Shown here: piece after piece, positions 48,453 to 58,888 of the stretch
Layout: each line of letters opens with the position of its first letter
Numbering within the stretch: the first letter of the stretch is position 1
Source of the DNA: Volutella citrinella
Lineage: Eukaryota > Ascomycota > Sordariomycetes > Hypocreales > Nectriaceae
Direction: 5' to 3'
NCBI GenBank assembly: GCA_034401135.1
Contig: JAWZSP010000007.1
Location: 3,596,001 to 3,660,000 of the forward strand
Length of the DNA stretch: 64,000 bases
Notes under the pieces: model-generated
What the model saw: the letters and a program-made list of their open reading frames with translations, nothing else
Database searches by the model: none
What the model was told of the DNA's origin: nothing
Translations under genes and position numbers: made by a program

Positions 48453-50048
48453 TTACAGCTCATCCAGCACGTGGATGTACTTCTTCTCCTCCCGCTTCTC
48501 CTTCTCCGTCGCCGGCGGTAGGTCGTAGTAGTTCTGGCTTCGGAAACCTTGCTGCGGGGATTGTCAGCCATACGTTCGTAATTCAAGCCGCGTTTGTGTG
48601 CAGCAGGCGGGCTCACCAGGTAGTGATATGTGAACTTGGCAATGTCACCAGGCTCAATATCCAGGTCCTTGAAGGTCTTGGCCTTGGTGTCGATGACCTG
48701 GTCGATAAACTCTCGCTCCACTTCGTCGGCTGACATGGTGTGCCACCAGAGGTAGCTGTTCATGAGACCGGCAACTGGCTTCAGGACGGCCTTGGGAAGG
48801 TTGATGTGTCGTCGCTGCTTGTAGATTTCCCGATCAACCATGGCGGCGATCTCGGCCATGCGGTATTCCTTGGGGCCGTACAGCTCAAAGGTCTCGCCGG
48901 CGGTCGAGTCGTCGTAGAAGATCTTCTCGAGGGCAGCACCGACATCGATAGACTAGGCGGGTTAGTCTGGGCTTGTTTACAGCTTCAGTGAATACGCATG
49001 CTACATACGTGAACGGGTCGGAGCTTCTGCTGCATGTTGTTGGCAGTGAGAACGTTGAAGCCTCCGGCCAGCTTCAGCAGAAGGTTGTCCTCAAAGCCAA
49101 AGATGGGGGCGGGGCGAACCAGGGTGGTCTCGGGGAAGACGCTTCGGGCGACTTCCTCACCTCGTCCCTGTTGTAGGGTCAGCCAATCGAACATGTTTCT
49201 CCTTTCAGGAAAACAGGACAAACCTTGGTGGCATAGAACTCGGAGGGGGAGCTGGAGTTGGCGTTGTGGGAGGAGACGTGGATGTATCGATCGACATCGT
49301 ACTTGGCAACAGCCTCGATGATGCGCTCGGTTCCCTCAACGTGCACATCCTCGAGAGAGAAGTTCCTAGCATTGTTCAGCGGGGTGTCCTGGTGAGGGGG
49401 GGGTGTCGATATGGCGACGAACTTGGTTGGGTAGTCTCGGCCGACCAGGTTGAAGACAACGTCGGAGTGGCGAACGCTGGCCTCGATGGATGCGGTGTTG
49501 CGGAGATCGTATTCCTACATGCATTTAGCATCCAAGAGGGAATTGGCGAGCAAAGGGAGGCATACGACGAAGACGACACGGCCAAGATCACCAGTGACCT
49601 TCAGGTGACGCTTGGTCATCTCCTCACGGAAAGGCACGACAACAGTGCAACCCTGGCGAGCTATATCACCCCGTTAGATCCTTTCGGCTTCGAATCGGTC
49701 GGAAAGGGATGGCTGCTAGGGAAGCCTTACCCAGGCGGTTCACGATGTATCGTCCCAGTTGTCCGGTTGCGCCAAATACGGTGGCAGTGTGACCTGGTTT
49801 CCGAGTCAGCATCGGCGTGGGTCATTCAAGATCGTTCGTCGTACCTCCGAGTGAGGATCTACACACGGAAATATGGTCAGTAGGAGCTCCTGGAGATCAA
49901 TTGGCGTGTTCTCGGCTTACCGGCCACCCTCAACCCTCAAGATGGGCTTGCCGGTCCGGGTAATGGAAATATCAGAGAGTAGACGCTTGCCAGCGACATT
50001 GACGACGGCCTTGCGGGCCGACCGCGCAGCAAGAAGAGGTGAAGCCAT
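48453..50048 (-). CDS. nuo-40: NADH:ubiquinone oxidoreductase 40-kDa subunit (NDUFA9 type), 375 aa
   Basis: Exons on the complement: 50048-49921, 49858-49845, 49793-49731, 49660-49566, 49514-49423, 49365-49224, 49167-49009, 48952-48617, 48551-48453. Eight introns of 51-70 nt, all GT-AG; the sum is exactly 376 codons, and I recall the Neurospora precursor as also about 375 residues. The subunit sits on the peripheral arm of mitochondrial complex I and binds NADPH structurally. Visible are a basic N-terminal presequence (ASPLLAARSARKAVV), the nucleotide-binding GATGQLGRYIVNRLARQG, RHSDVVFNLVGRDYPTKNFS, VDRYIHVSSHNANSSSPSEF and the C-terminal YYDLPPATEKEKREEKKYIH. Exon 2 is only 14 nt long, encoding part of RSSLGG. 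It is divergent from RPN9. Confidence 0.93.
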
Positions 50049-50507
50049 TCTTGCGAGGTTCTGAAGTTCGCGGGGAAACGCGGCTGACACTCCCAATTGG
50101 CCTTGGATCGTCTTCTCGCAGCGATGTTTGTGATGCCGGGTCGAGTTGAGGCTTCGGGACGCTAATGGAGCATCACGTGCTGTGTCACGGGTGAGCAGCG
50201 AGCTTCATTGCATTGCGTGTTGGAGATGTACCTGGCCCGTGCGCCATTGGTTGCGACAACCAGGCTGCCTACCAGCTAGAGCTTCCAACCCAGGCTGGTG
50301 GCTTCCACTCAACAGCCATCTCTCACCACGCCCGCTTTCACACTCCGCAGATTTCAGCATCCGGCGGACGCATCATCGCGCTGCGGATCTCCCAAGCCAG
50401 CTCGAACTGACCTCGCCGCCGCTTATTTTTGCGGATCGAGCCCCAGCGACCCTCCCTTCCGCTCTTGTGCACTCCATCTAATACACTCCGAAACCGCCCG
50501 CCGCATC
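50049..50507. other. Divergent promoter region complex I subunit / RPN9; no gene seen
   Basis: About 460 bp between divergent starts, containing an RTCACGTG site near the middle left. Confidence 0.5.
50172..50179. promoter_or_regulatory. RTCACGTG (CBF1/CDEI-like) site
   Basis: ATCACGTG lies about 125 bp upstream of the complex I gene start and 330 bp upstream of RPN9. The word is that of Cbf1-type bHLH factors; function here is inference. Confidence 0.35.
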
Positions 50508-51785
50508 ATGAGTGCCGACACCATTCCCGATTTCCTGGCGGACCAGCGGGACGAGGCTCCCGAGGAGTTGCAGCCCCTCATCCTCGACTTCGAGAACTTC
50601 TGGGAGCGCAAGTTGTGGCACCAGCTGACGACGGCCCTCGTCGAGTTCTTCAGCCACCCCGACAGTGCCCCTCAGCGACTGGCCTTCTACAAGGTCTTCA
50701 TTATCAAGTTTGCGGATAAGATCAACCAGCTGAAGCTCGTGGACCTCGCTCTCAAGGCCGCGACCGAGTGCTCAGGTACGAGCTTTCACCTCGCGGGTCC
50801 GACTGTCCCACCACTGACTATAGATCCCAGATGACAACGAGCGCCTGTCCTTCCTCCAAGCTGTCGCGAAGAAGGTCGACAACCCGAACTCCCAGGATGC
50901 TCTCGTTTTTGCTACTGTGGCGGTTGCCCGTGTGAAGCTGGATCTTGAGGACTTGGACGGGGCCCGAGCTGACCTAGACACTGCCGAGAGGATACTCGAC
51001 TCCTTTGACTCCGTCGAAGCCATCGTCCATGCCTCGTTCTACGATGCGAATGCCATCTATTATCAGGTTTGTCCCCCAAAACCGCTGCTGGCAGGTGCTG
51101 GCTATCCCCAGTCAGCCGATTGCTAATGCTGTGCCAACTCCAGCGCAAGATGGACTTCTCCAACTACTACCGCACTGCCCTTCTATACCTTGCCTGCATT
51201 GACATCACCACGCTCTCACCCGATGAGCGCCACAAGCGAGCATACCACCTTAGCGTGTCGGCACTTGTTTCTGAAAGCATTTACAACTTCGGAGAGCTCC
51301 TCTTACATCCTATCCTCGACGTCCTCGCCAACAGCGAACACTCGTGGCTTCGTGATCTTCTCTTCGCATACAACCGCGGAGACCTATCAGCCTTCGACCT
51401 CCTGGCTGACCGAGTGGGTTCAAACCGACTACTCAGCGATCACTCCACACACTTGCGGCAGAAGATCTACCTCGCCGCTCTTACCGAGGCCGTCTTCCGC
51501 CGACCACCCCATGACCGTGCCATGAGTTTCGCCACTATTGCCCAAGAGACCAAGGTGCGCCCCGAGGAGATCGAGCTCCTCATCATGAAGGCCCTGAGCC
51601 TGGGTCTGCTGCGCGGAACTATTGACCAGGTTGACGGGGTTGCCCACATCACCTGGGTCCAGCCCAAGGTCCTGGATATGAAGCAGATTGGGGCCATGCG
51701 TGAGCGGCTCCTCGACTGGGATTCGAGCGTGAACCAACTCGGCAACTGGATTGAGTCTGCTGGAAAGGACGTGTGGGCGGCTTAA
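50508..51785 (+). CDS. RPN9: 26S proteasome regulatory subunit Rpn9, 381 aa
   Basis: Exons: 50508-50775, 50831-51066, 51144-51785; introns of 55 and 77 nt, GT-AG. Rpn9 (PSMD13) is one of the six PCI-domain scaffold subunits of the 19S lid. The N-terminal helical repeats carry FENFWERKLWHQLTTALVEF and FYKVFIIKFADKINQLKLVD, and the middle RKMDFSNYYRTALLYLACID. The C-terminal PCI/winged-helix domain spans about residues 250-360 (LRQKIYLAALTEAVFRRPPH, MSFATIAQETKVRPEEIELL, MKALSLGLLRGTIDQVDGVA, WVQPKVLD). Length agrees with yeast (393) and human (376). Start is the ATG in CATCATGAG giving MSADTIPDFLADQ. The gene converges on GAA1 with 299 bp between stops. Confidence 0.95.
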
Positions 51786-52084
51786 TGATCATCTATGGGA
51801 CTGCACGGGAATAGATTTTAAAAAATCACTGTAACTACTAGATGACGGGGTCGCTTCGGGTCTAATACTGTGCCTCCTGGCTGACCCCAACTTTGATGAA
51901 CCGGTAATGAAAAAGAGCACCGTTTCTTTCAGCCAACTAACATGACTTTTTTTTTTGGTCTTTGCGTGATTTGTCCAGTAGAGAATCATCCGCCAAATCA
52001 CAGCCAGGGCAAAGAATGTTGAGTTATTTCTTTGATATCTATTAAATTGGTCGACTTGGCGACATGATGTGAGTAGTGTTGATT

Positions 52085-54038
52085 CTATGAAGAGACAGTT
52101 CCAAAGACGTTCAGCATGCCGACGAGCCATGCCGGCCACCAAACGCACCACACGACAACCGCAGTATACATGCCCCAGACGTTCCAGCCAAAGCTTGCTT
52201 CTCGCAGAATCTCAGCGACGCTGATATCCCAAGCCTGAGCAGCAATAAAAAGAACTGTGGGTGGTGCGACGATGTTGAGTAGTCCCGCCACCGTCCAGCG
52301 CAGCACGACATTTTTCACTGGCCGGACGAAGGTCAGGGGAGCAGCGAGCAGGCCGATCAGAAAGGCCAGGGAGAAGTTGAGGGTCGCAAGTGTCGACAGA
52401 CACATGCCGAGCATGAGCAGGGAGAATGACTTGGTTAGCTGGAAGAATTGTGTAGTAGGCTTGGCGAAGACTGTCAAAAGTTGAGCCATAACAAAAGGCG
52501 TGGCCGCAGAGACAATGGAGAAGCCAACGAAGGTAGGATAGAGCATCTGTCAAGCGTGAGTAGGTGAGGTTACATATTGAGGTATAAAATAATGTGGGAG
52601 ACTTACGCTAGCAGAGAGGTTGTTGAAGAGATAAAGGGGTATCGCGGATAGAAAATGGCAAAGAGCGACGAGGCCGATGGGGAGGGAGAGGTCTCGAGGC
52701 GACCCAGACGCTGTTTCTGCTTGAGTTTTAGGTGCCTTGGTATTTTTGCCAGAGCCTTTTCCTTCCCCTTGGGGTGTTTGACCGCTCTTAACCCAGAGCG
52801 AAATGGCCATAATCGTGAAATTGGCAGCCAGAAGCATGGCGCTCGGGAGGTATGTTCCGATGCTGACAAAACGGTCGGTCTGCATCAAGAGATAGAAGAA
52901 GAAACTTTGGTGGAGGTGTTCCAAGAGGTTGTTGAGGCTGCGGAATGAGCCCTCGATCACGCGGCCCATGGCCATTTCGTCCTGCCAGCCCTGACCGTAC
53001 GGCTGGAGAGTGACGGCGTCGACATGATACGGCATGAAGCTGCTGTGGGGCCCGGCAGCATAGCCAACGCCTTGCTTCACCATGCCTCGTAGCATGGTAC
53101 GCAGACGATCCTGGTAGGTGTTGGAGTGCCCAGCCTTCTTCTGGATTGAGGTGGCAATGCCCATTTGGCCGCTGGCAATATTGACAATGGCGTTGATGAG
53201 ATCAAGGTTCGGGAGTTGGCCGTTGACGCCATCATAGACGATCTGAATGGACTGGAAACGGTCCTCTTCGGGATAGTCAAGGGCGATAGCGCCTTGGAGA
53301 GCACCAGACTTGCGGGGCAGGGGAGCCACAAGGTTTGGGTCGTGGGCGTCGTGATACGCATCAACCCAAGCCTGTGTTCCAGTTTTGCTGTCCGGCGGGA
53401 TCACGAGAATGATATCCTTGGACCATAGAGACCAGCCTGACAATGTTAGCAACGGGAGCTTCGCAACGACTCTGCCAGGGGTCCCATACGCTTGAAGTAG
53501 CGAGCCAGTGTGAGAGCAAGGGAGACACCATTGCGGTTCAGCTGCTCCTCAACATTCTTCCATGCAGCAACTAGGACAATAGCTTCAGTCGCGTCGCCAC
53601 GGGGAGCCTGAAGGATCGCGTAGAGATTCTGGCCAGTGAACTCATCGCCGGCGGCATAGTATGTATAGTTCTGGCGGCCAACTTTGAGCCCGAAGCCCGT
53701 TAGAATTGAATCCAGTCGGTCGTTGATCCTACACAGCCAGCCTCTGGTCAGCACATGAAATGGGAACGGTTGGGTTATCGTATGGGCTAGACTTGCTCGT
53801 AATTGCTCTTGCCCTGGACTTCGTCCACTTCTTGCCGGTACGCCCGCAGAATGTTATGCTCGCTGCCACCAAAGTACGTGTGAACCTGGCCGGGGAGTAG
53901 GGCATTCTCTGAGATATAATTTCGTCGGGAGTAGTGGTTGAGGGGTAGCAGGAAGAGCCATACGAAGCCGATGGCGATGCAGAGAAAGGACACGTAGGGA
54001 GGAAGCTTCAGGATGCGCGGGTCGCGGCGGAGCGACAT
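52085..54038 (-). CDS. GAA1: GPI transamidase subunit Gaa1, 590 aa
   Basis: Exons on the complement: 54038-53797, 53728-53490, 53436-52607, 52546-52085. Gaa1 is the ER-membrane subunit of GPI transamidase that helps attach GPI anchors to proteins. Residues 1-12 are basic, followed by a first membrane helix (VSFLCIAIGFVWLFLLPLNH) and a large lumenal peptidase-like domain (ISENALLPGQVHTYFGGSEH, YAILQAPRGDATEAIVLVAA, SLWSKDIILVIPPDSKTGTQ, AWVDAYHD). Then comes a run of about six hydrophobic helices to the C-terminus, ending WVVWCVWWP-type sequence before WLVGMLNVFG. Yeast Gaa1 is 614 aa, so the length fits. Intron 1 (68 nt) appears to use a GC donor (GCAAGT) with a CTGAC branch, giving KSNYEINDRLDSIL; no GT donor gives the right phase. 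Intron 2 has GTATGG and a CTAAC branch; intron 3 is GTAAGT...CAG. Confidence 0.9.
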
Positions 54039-55004
54039 CGCCGATGCTAGCAGAGAGCAGGGGATGTCAGCAAGTTGGATGCCATGATGCGCGAGGGCGG
54101 GAAGGCCAATGGCTCAAGGGAATTAGTGGCTCTTACATAGGAGTCGCGACATGGCTGGCAGTGCATGCGCGGGTGGGCGACTTGCAGCTTTTCCGTCTTG
54201 AAGCTGAACAGGCGTCGCGAGTCGCGAGTGCACGAATGGTGAGAGGTCCAAGATACGAGGGTCTGACGTGTGGTGTTCTCAGCGCCGGGTGCTACTGGGC
54301 TGTCCCGCACCTGCCCGCAGCGCTTAGTGCCACCTAGGAGCTTCACGGCTCAGGGGTGAGCAGCAACCCACACCTTCCTGCCACATGCCAGATGTCTACC
54401 TGTACCTAAAGCCCAATCAGGTAATAATCCATTGACATCTCCTGAACGTCGGTAACCCAACCAACCCAACCCCAATCTATAATTATCCTCAACTGAATAG
54501 AAACTAAGACTCGCGCACCGTAGCATATTCACACAACCATCTACACTTCACCCCTCCGTACTTCCATGTGAGAGAAACTGCCTGGGGTTTAATCGTCCGA
54601 CTTCGATTTCTCGAGCAAGTGGCATAAATTGTTTCAAGTATTATACAGCAATAACCAGACGCCCCAATCCATGACAGCCAAGTACAATAAATTCCATACG
54701 TTTTGCGCTCCTCCTTGTCGTTCTCGTGCGTTCCATGGCCTCAGCCTTCTCTATGATGCGGTGGCCAGTATTATGCAGTCCTCACACCCACCCCCTTCAA
54801 CACTCCTGCGCTGGGACGGCGTGGCCAAAACTCCGCTCGCGCGACTTTGCTCTATTGAAGGCCCGCTCCGACAGGTAACCTGCAAGCCTCCCATGCAGAC
54901 GTGTGATCCGTCTATAGATTAATACAAATAAAAGTTGATGAGGACAAAAAAGGTGGCAAACCGCCAAGTATGGGTGAGTGCAGATGTTGCATCGGGAGAG
55001 GGTA
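54039..55004. other. Intergenic GAA1 / RBD2; no gene seen
   Basis: About 970 bp containing the GAA1 promoter and the 3' flank of RBD2, both on the minus strand. Short frames only. Confidence 0.5.
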
Positions 55005-56060
55005 TCAAGGTCCAAGACGCTGTGTGGTCCCAACCAACTCCGTCGCTACACTTCCTCCCGGACCATTCCGGTTGTTGGAGGGCAATACACCAAATCGTCC
55101 ATACGTCTTCTGGTCGACACTGACATAGTGGGGTAAGATGGCGAGCAAGTTGAGGCGCGATTCAGCCCATCGCAACGCCCACTCGGGAGGAGCAAGATAC
55201 TTGACATAGCCAAAACCAGCTACGTGCGGTTAGTAAACGCCGCAATCTCTAAAACTGACTCTCGATTGCGAGACTTACCAACATATCCCACACCTAGACC
55301 GCAAAGGTGGCCCAGGAGGCTAGTCCTAGGAATTAGCACCCCCACGACCAGGGCAAGAGCCAGAGGAGTGACCCAAGTCGGGATGTGATATGTGCCGATC
55401 ACCAAGGATGGGTTCGTCTTGTATGTTCGGATCGCTTCCATGCCGAGTAGCGTAAAAACCCAAATACTATCAGGCAAGCGGTTAGTCTTGCAAGCAATGC
55501 AGCATATTCCTTCTGGAGGTGCTCTTACCTCGCTCCGACGACCGGAGTGTTCCTTTGGATAACGAATAGCTCGATCAATGTGTACATAGTGGCGGGAATG
55601 GTTGTCAAGGCTAGGTATAGTTAGTCAATGAGCCCCGGGTAATTCGCAGACGGGTTTCTCTTACGGCCAAAGAACAGCGCCAGTGCCGTCAGGGTACCAT
55701 ACTCGCCCTCAAACCGTTCCATGAGGGGCGTAAGCGCCACCACATTGAGCAGCGCATGGAAGATGTTCAGGTGAATCAATGGAAATGTAGAAAACCGATA
55801 CGCTATTGCGAAGATCGACGAGTCAACACACAGCACGCGGAGATTGAATAGCAGTATGGGAGAACCTGGGAGTTCAACGCACCAGTTGTGAAGCCAATCT
55901 CCTCAGGGATGAGTGCTCCCCATTGTCTCAAGTCCCAGACAGACTGTATGCTGGCCGCCCAGAACGCGAGGATGACCAATATAATCGCTCTAGTGAATAG
56001 AGGTATCCGTGACACGTATGACCGCGCTCGGACGGTGTTGAAGGTCTGCAGTCCAGGCAT
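55005..56060 (-). CDS. RBD2: Rhomboid intramembrane serine protease Rbd2, 266 aa
   Basis: Exons on the complement: 56060-55883, 55802-55665, 55610-55529, 55466-55279, 55219-55005; introns 80, 54, 62 and 59 nt, all GT-AG, total 267 codons. The fold has about six membrane helices. Catalytic Ser133 lies in VVGASIWVFTLLG and His186 in LLGHLCGLGVGYV; the N-terminal FPLIHLNIFHALLNV is the rhomboid loop/helix segment. The C-terminal KYLAPPEWALRWAESRLNLL and PHYVSVDQKTYGRFGVLP are typical of fungal Rbd2. In fission yeast and Aspergillus, the Rbd2/RbdB protein works in the Golgi on SREBP-type transcription factors during low oxygen; that role is inferred here. Intron 3 splits the catalytic serine codon. 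The start is the first ATG (MPGLQTFNTVRARSYVSRI). Confidence 0.92.
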
Positions 56061-57077
56061 ATTTGCCAAAGTCGCAAGGCGCGGAGGCGTCGGAAGGGTT
56101 GATTACTTGAGCGAAGTTCCAAAAACTAGGAGATGGTCCCTGCCGGACTCGGGGGGCCACTGCAGCGCCAGTAGCCAGGACTTCCTTTCCCTCCTATTAC
56201 CGGCGGTTCCAGAGCCTTACTGACTGGTTGAGGTTCGTGGCACGTTTTCGGGCGCGGTCGATCGCTGAGGTTGGCGTCACTCGAAAATGACAGATGGAGA
56301 GATTGGTATCTGTCCGTCATAACAGCTTTCCTTATCGCCATGTGACCAGCACCAGCCACAGTCAACGTCATACCAGCCACACACAAGACCAGATGCCTAA
56401 TCCGGTTTCGTATCTCAATGGCGAGAGCTGACCTTCACTAATAATAATACTAATATAGAGAAGTTGTCTTATACGGAATGGTCTTTTGATGTAAACTGGC
56501 AAGCAGAGCTAAATCTGCGCTCAAGTGAGAAGCTCCCAGTGGAAGGCCACCTATCGACGACCAATGAGCGAATGCGTAGGCGAAACCGCAAACTAAGGAT
56601 GGTCCCGTCTTTCATGGTTAAATGTGTAACTGGCACTATGCCTTAGGGCTTGACTGTAGTCTTCGAATCGACAATAGCAGAAAAGCAGCTGATCGGCACA
56701 TACAGGATCTAGGGAGCGCGAATGATTTATTGCTCAGACAAATATTGATAGAGAAAGAAATGCCTCAAAGCAAGCATGATTGTCCAGGCTTTCTCGTTGG
56801 TCGAATTCTGGATAAAAAAGAAAGAAACATCATTCTCGAACTCGGTCACATCATCTACACCATAGTGGCGTTCAAGTTGAGGATTGTATGAGAAAGACAG
56901 GTAATAAAACTTGACCTCGGCCATCCGAAATTCCTAAGGATGCAGCTTTCTAAACCATGTGATGCACTGCACTGGCCAATTCCAGCCTTGCAGGCTGTCT
57001 AATCGAGAAACAAGGCGCATGTGAGCAACATCATGACACCTCTGCCAATTCAACGCCTGATAGTGTCATGGTAGGAG

Positions 57078-57085
57078 ATCACGTG
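57078..57085. promoter_or_regulatory. RTCACGTG (CBF1/CDEI-like) site
   Basis: ATCACGTG in the long RBD2-aconitase intergenic region, about 1 kb from the RBD2 start. Third such word in a divergent promoter in this window; function is inference. Confidence 0.3.
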
Positions 57086-58615
57086 GCTACAGTCACACCT
57101 CGGTGAGGTATTTTCTTCCCCGCAGTCCTGATGTTGGACAGACCGACGGAGCTGAAGGCGGCAGTGGTGGTGGTCAGCAGTTGAGCCAGCTGCAATTATT
57201 GGCCAGCCAATTTGTAGGCAGTCAAAAATCGGGAACCGAGCGCCAAGGCTCGGTCGCCTCGCATCTACGAGGCAGTTTAGGCGGCGACCGAATGAAAACC
57301 CGTTGGTCCGAGGCTCCATACTGCGGCAACAGGAGTGAAAAACTGAAAATTTGCGACCGACCTACCTGGGGAATATGGGGGGGGGCTGGACTGGGGGCGG
57401 ATGGGCCCTTGTGGATGCTACTAGTGCGGTAATTATCATGGATGGCCCGAACGCTGCCAGCTGGCCCGAGAGAGCCTCTGCAAGTGATGTTTGCCGAGTG
57501 GGGGTGATTCTGGGCCTTTGGCCTTGTAATTACGGAATAAGTGCTCATTGGAGTCAACTGGGCAGTACAAATATAAAGGCGTTGGATGGTATACACAAGT
57601 GTCGACAGATGGACTGAGCGATCGTGGTTGGCGTCTCTGGGCGAAACCCTGGAACCTATAATTATCGCCGACTTTGTTGTGGGAACATCTCAAGAAGCAG
57701 CCCCATATGCAGAATGTGCCAGTCCTCGGAAGGCACAAGGCATTTCCGGATGAAAGTTTGGGTGCCGAGTCGGCGCCGATTCATCAGTCAGGAGCCACGG
57801 AAGGAACAGTTTGCTGGTGCCCGGGTTGAGGGGACAAATGCTTTGCCTCGCCCAGCTAGCTGGTATTCGGGGCCAAGCCGAGCACGTCCGTCCAAGTCCG
57901 GTCGGTGTCCGGGACATTGTTCGGCGATGCGGAGGCGGAGAAGGTCAGAAGCAGGAAGTACCTGGGCCACATGGGGCAAGGTGCGGTCTGGCCGCTAGGG
58001 ACACGCGCTGAGCCTCTGACACAAGCAGGTACTGGGAGCCACAGTTCCCGCAGTAGTGCAGTAGCGCGACGACTCGATGACCAGGCCCCACGGACTGGGC
58101 AAGGCCAATCATGGGGCCCAATGGCGGCTGGAATGGTCTACGAGCACCCTCAGTTTTTCTTGGATCGCTGTCCCCGCGCCCAAATGTGAGAGGGAATGGG
58201 CTACGTACTCCGTATGAGTACTGTTGCGTGCATGGTTTCCTCGGCAGAGCAGAAGCCAAAGGAGAGGAGGTAGCAAGGGGCTCTGTCGGCCCCCGTCAGA
58301 CGATGGCGAGCAACGAACGGCCAGTAAGAGAGCACTGCATGACGGGGTCGGCGGCTCTCACAGCCTAAATGGATCAGGAGGGACGGATAAAGGACTGGTG
58401 ATCCGGGGAGCTTGGCGAAGGGGTGGCCAGGCCACGGGCATGATTTACAAGGACCCCGGTGGCTGCGATACTTGCTACACAGTCCTGGCTCGGCACGACT
58501 TGAAGTTCCAACACCAGACACGCAGTGGTGTCAATCCCTCGGCAGAGTGGAGGTTTTCGGCTACCCAGGAAGGTCGGTCCATGACGACAGACGGATTGTT
58601 TTCTCGATGCTGCTC

Positions 58616-58620
58616 ATTGG
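58616..58620 (-). promoter_or_regulatory. CCAAT box upstream of aconitase
   Basis: ATTGG (CCAAT on the other strand) lies about 270 bp before the aconitase ATG. In Aspergillus, aconitase is known to be controlled by the CCAAT-binding complex with HapX in response to iron; applying that here is inference. Confidence 0.4.
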
Positions 58621-58739
58621 TTGGGCCGAGGTGTGGAGCCCTCCCGGACTGGGCGGTGGGTCACACATCCTGGGATGTCCAGGTGTTTGCGGCAACTCTC
58701 TCTCTCGCTCGGTCTCCCGTCGGCTGGAGCCCCAGGCCT

Positions 58740-58745
58740 TATAAA
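58740..58745 (+). promoter_or_regulatory. TATA box of aconitase gene
   Basis: TATAAA, followed by AACAAAA and then about 140 bp of CT-rich leader before the ATG. This is the classic layout of a highly expressed fungal gene. Confidence 0.65.
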
Positions 58746-58888
58746 ACAAAATCCCTCCCCACCTCGTGGCGCATTCTGTCCTTCTAAAACCTCATCCTCT
58801 CCCCTTCCCTGCGAGCGATTCCTCCCCCGTTTTGTGATACCCTGACACTCTCCCCTCTCCCCTCTCGCTTTGGAAGTCCGCCGTCAGG

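Larger units (their letters stand above)
56061..58888. other. 2.8-kb divergent intergenic region RBD2 / aconitase; no gene seen
   Basis: No frame shows recognisable protein features. The right part is the aconitase promoter with a CCAAT box, a TATA box and a CT-rich leader. An RTCACGTG site lies at 57078-57085 and a palindromic TACTCCGTA at 58206-58214. Confidence 0.5.

Noticed and set aside
49266..49883. 205-codon rightward frame
   Set aside because: Antisense to exons and introns of the complex I subunit gene, whose nine-exon model is complete and matches the family length.
26033..51785. OTU1, UBP8 and RPN9 as a functional ubiquitin cluster
   Set aside because: They are separated by unrelated genes on both strands with their own promoters; chance proximity is the simpler reading.
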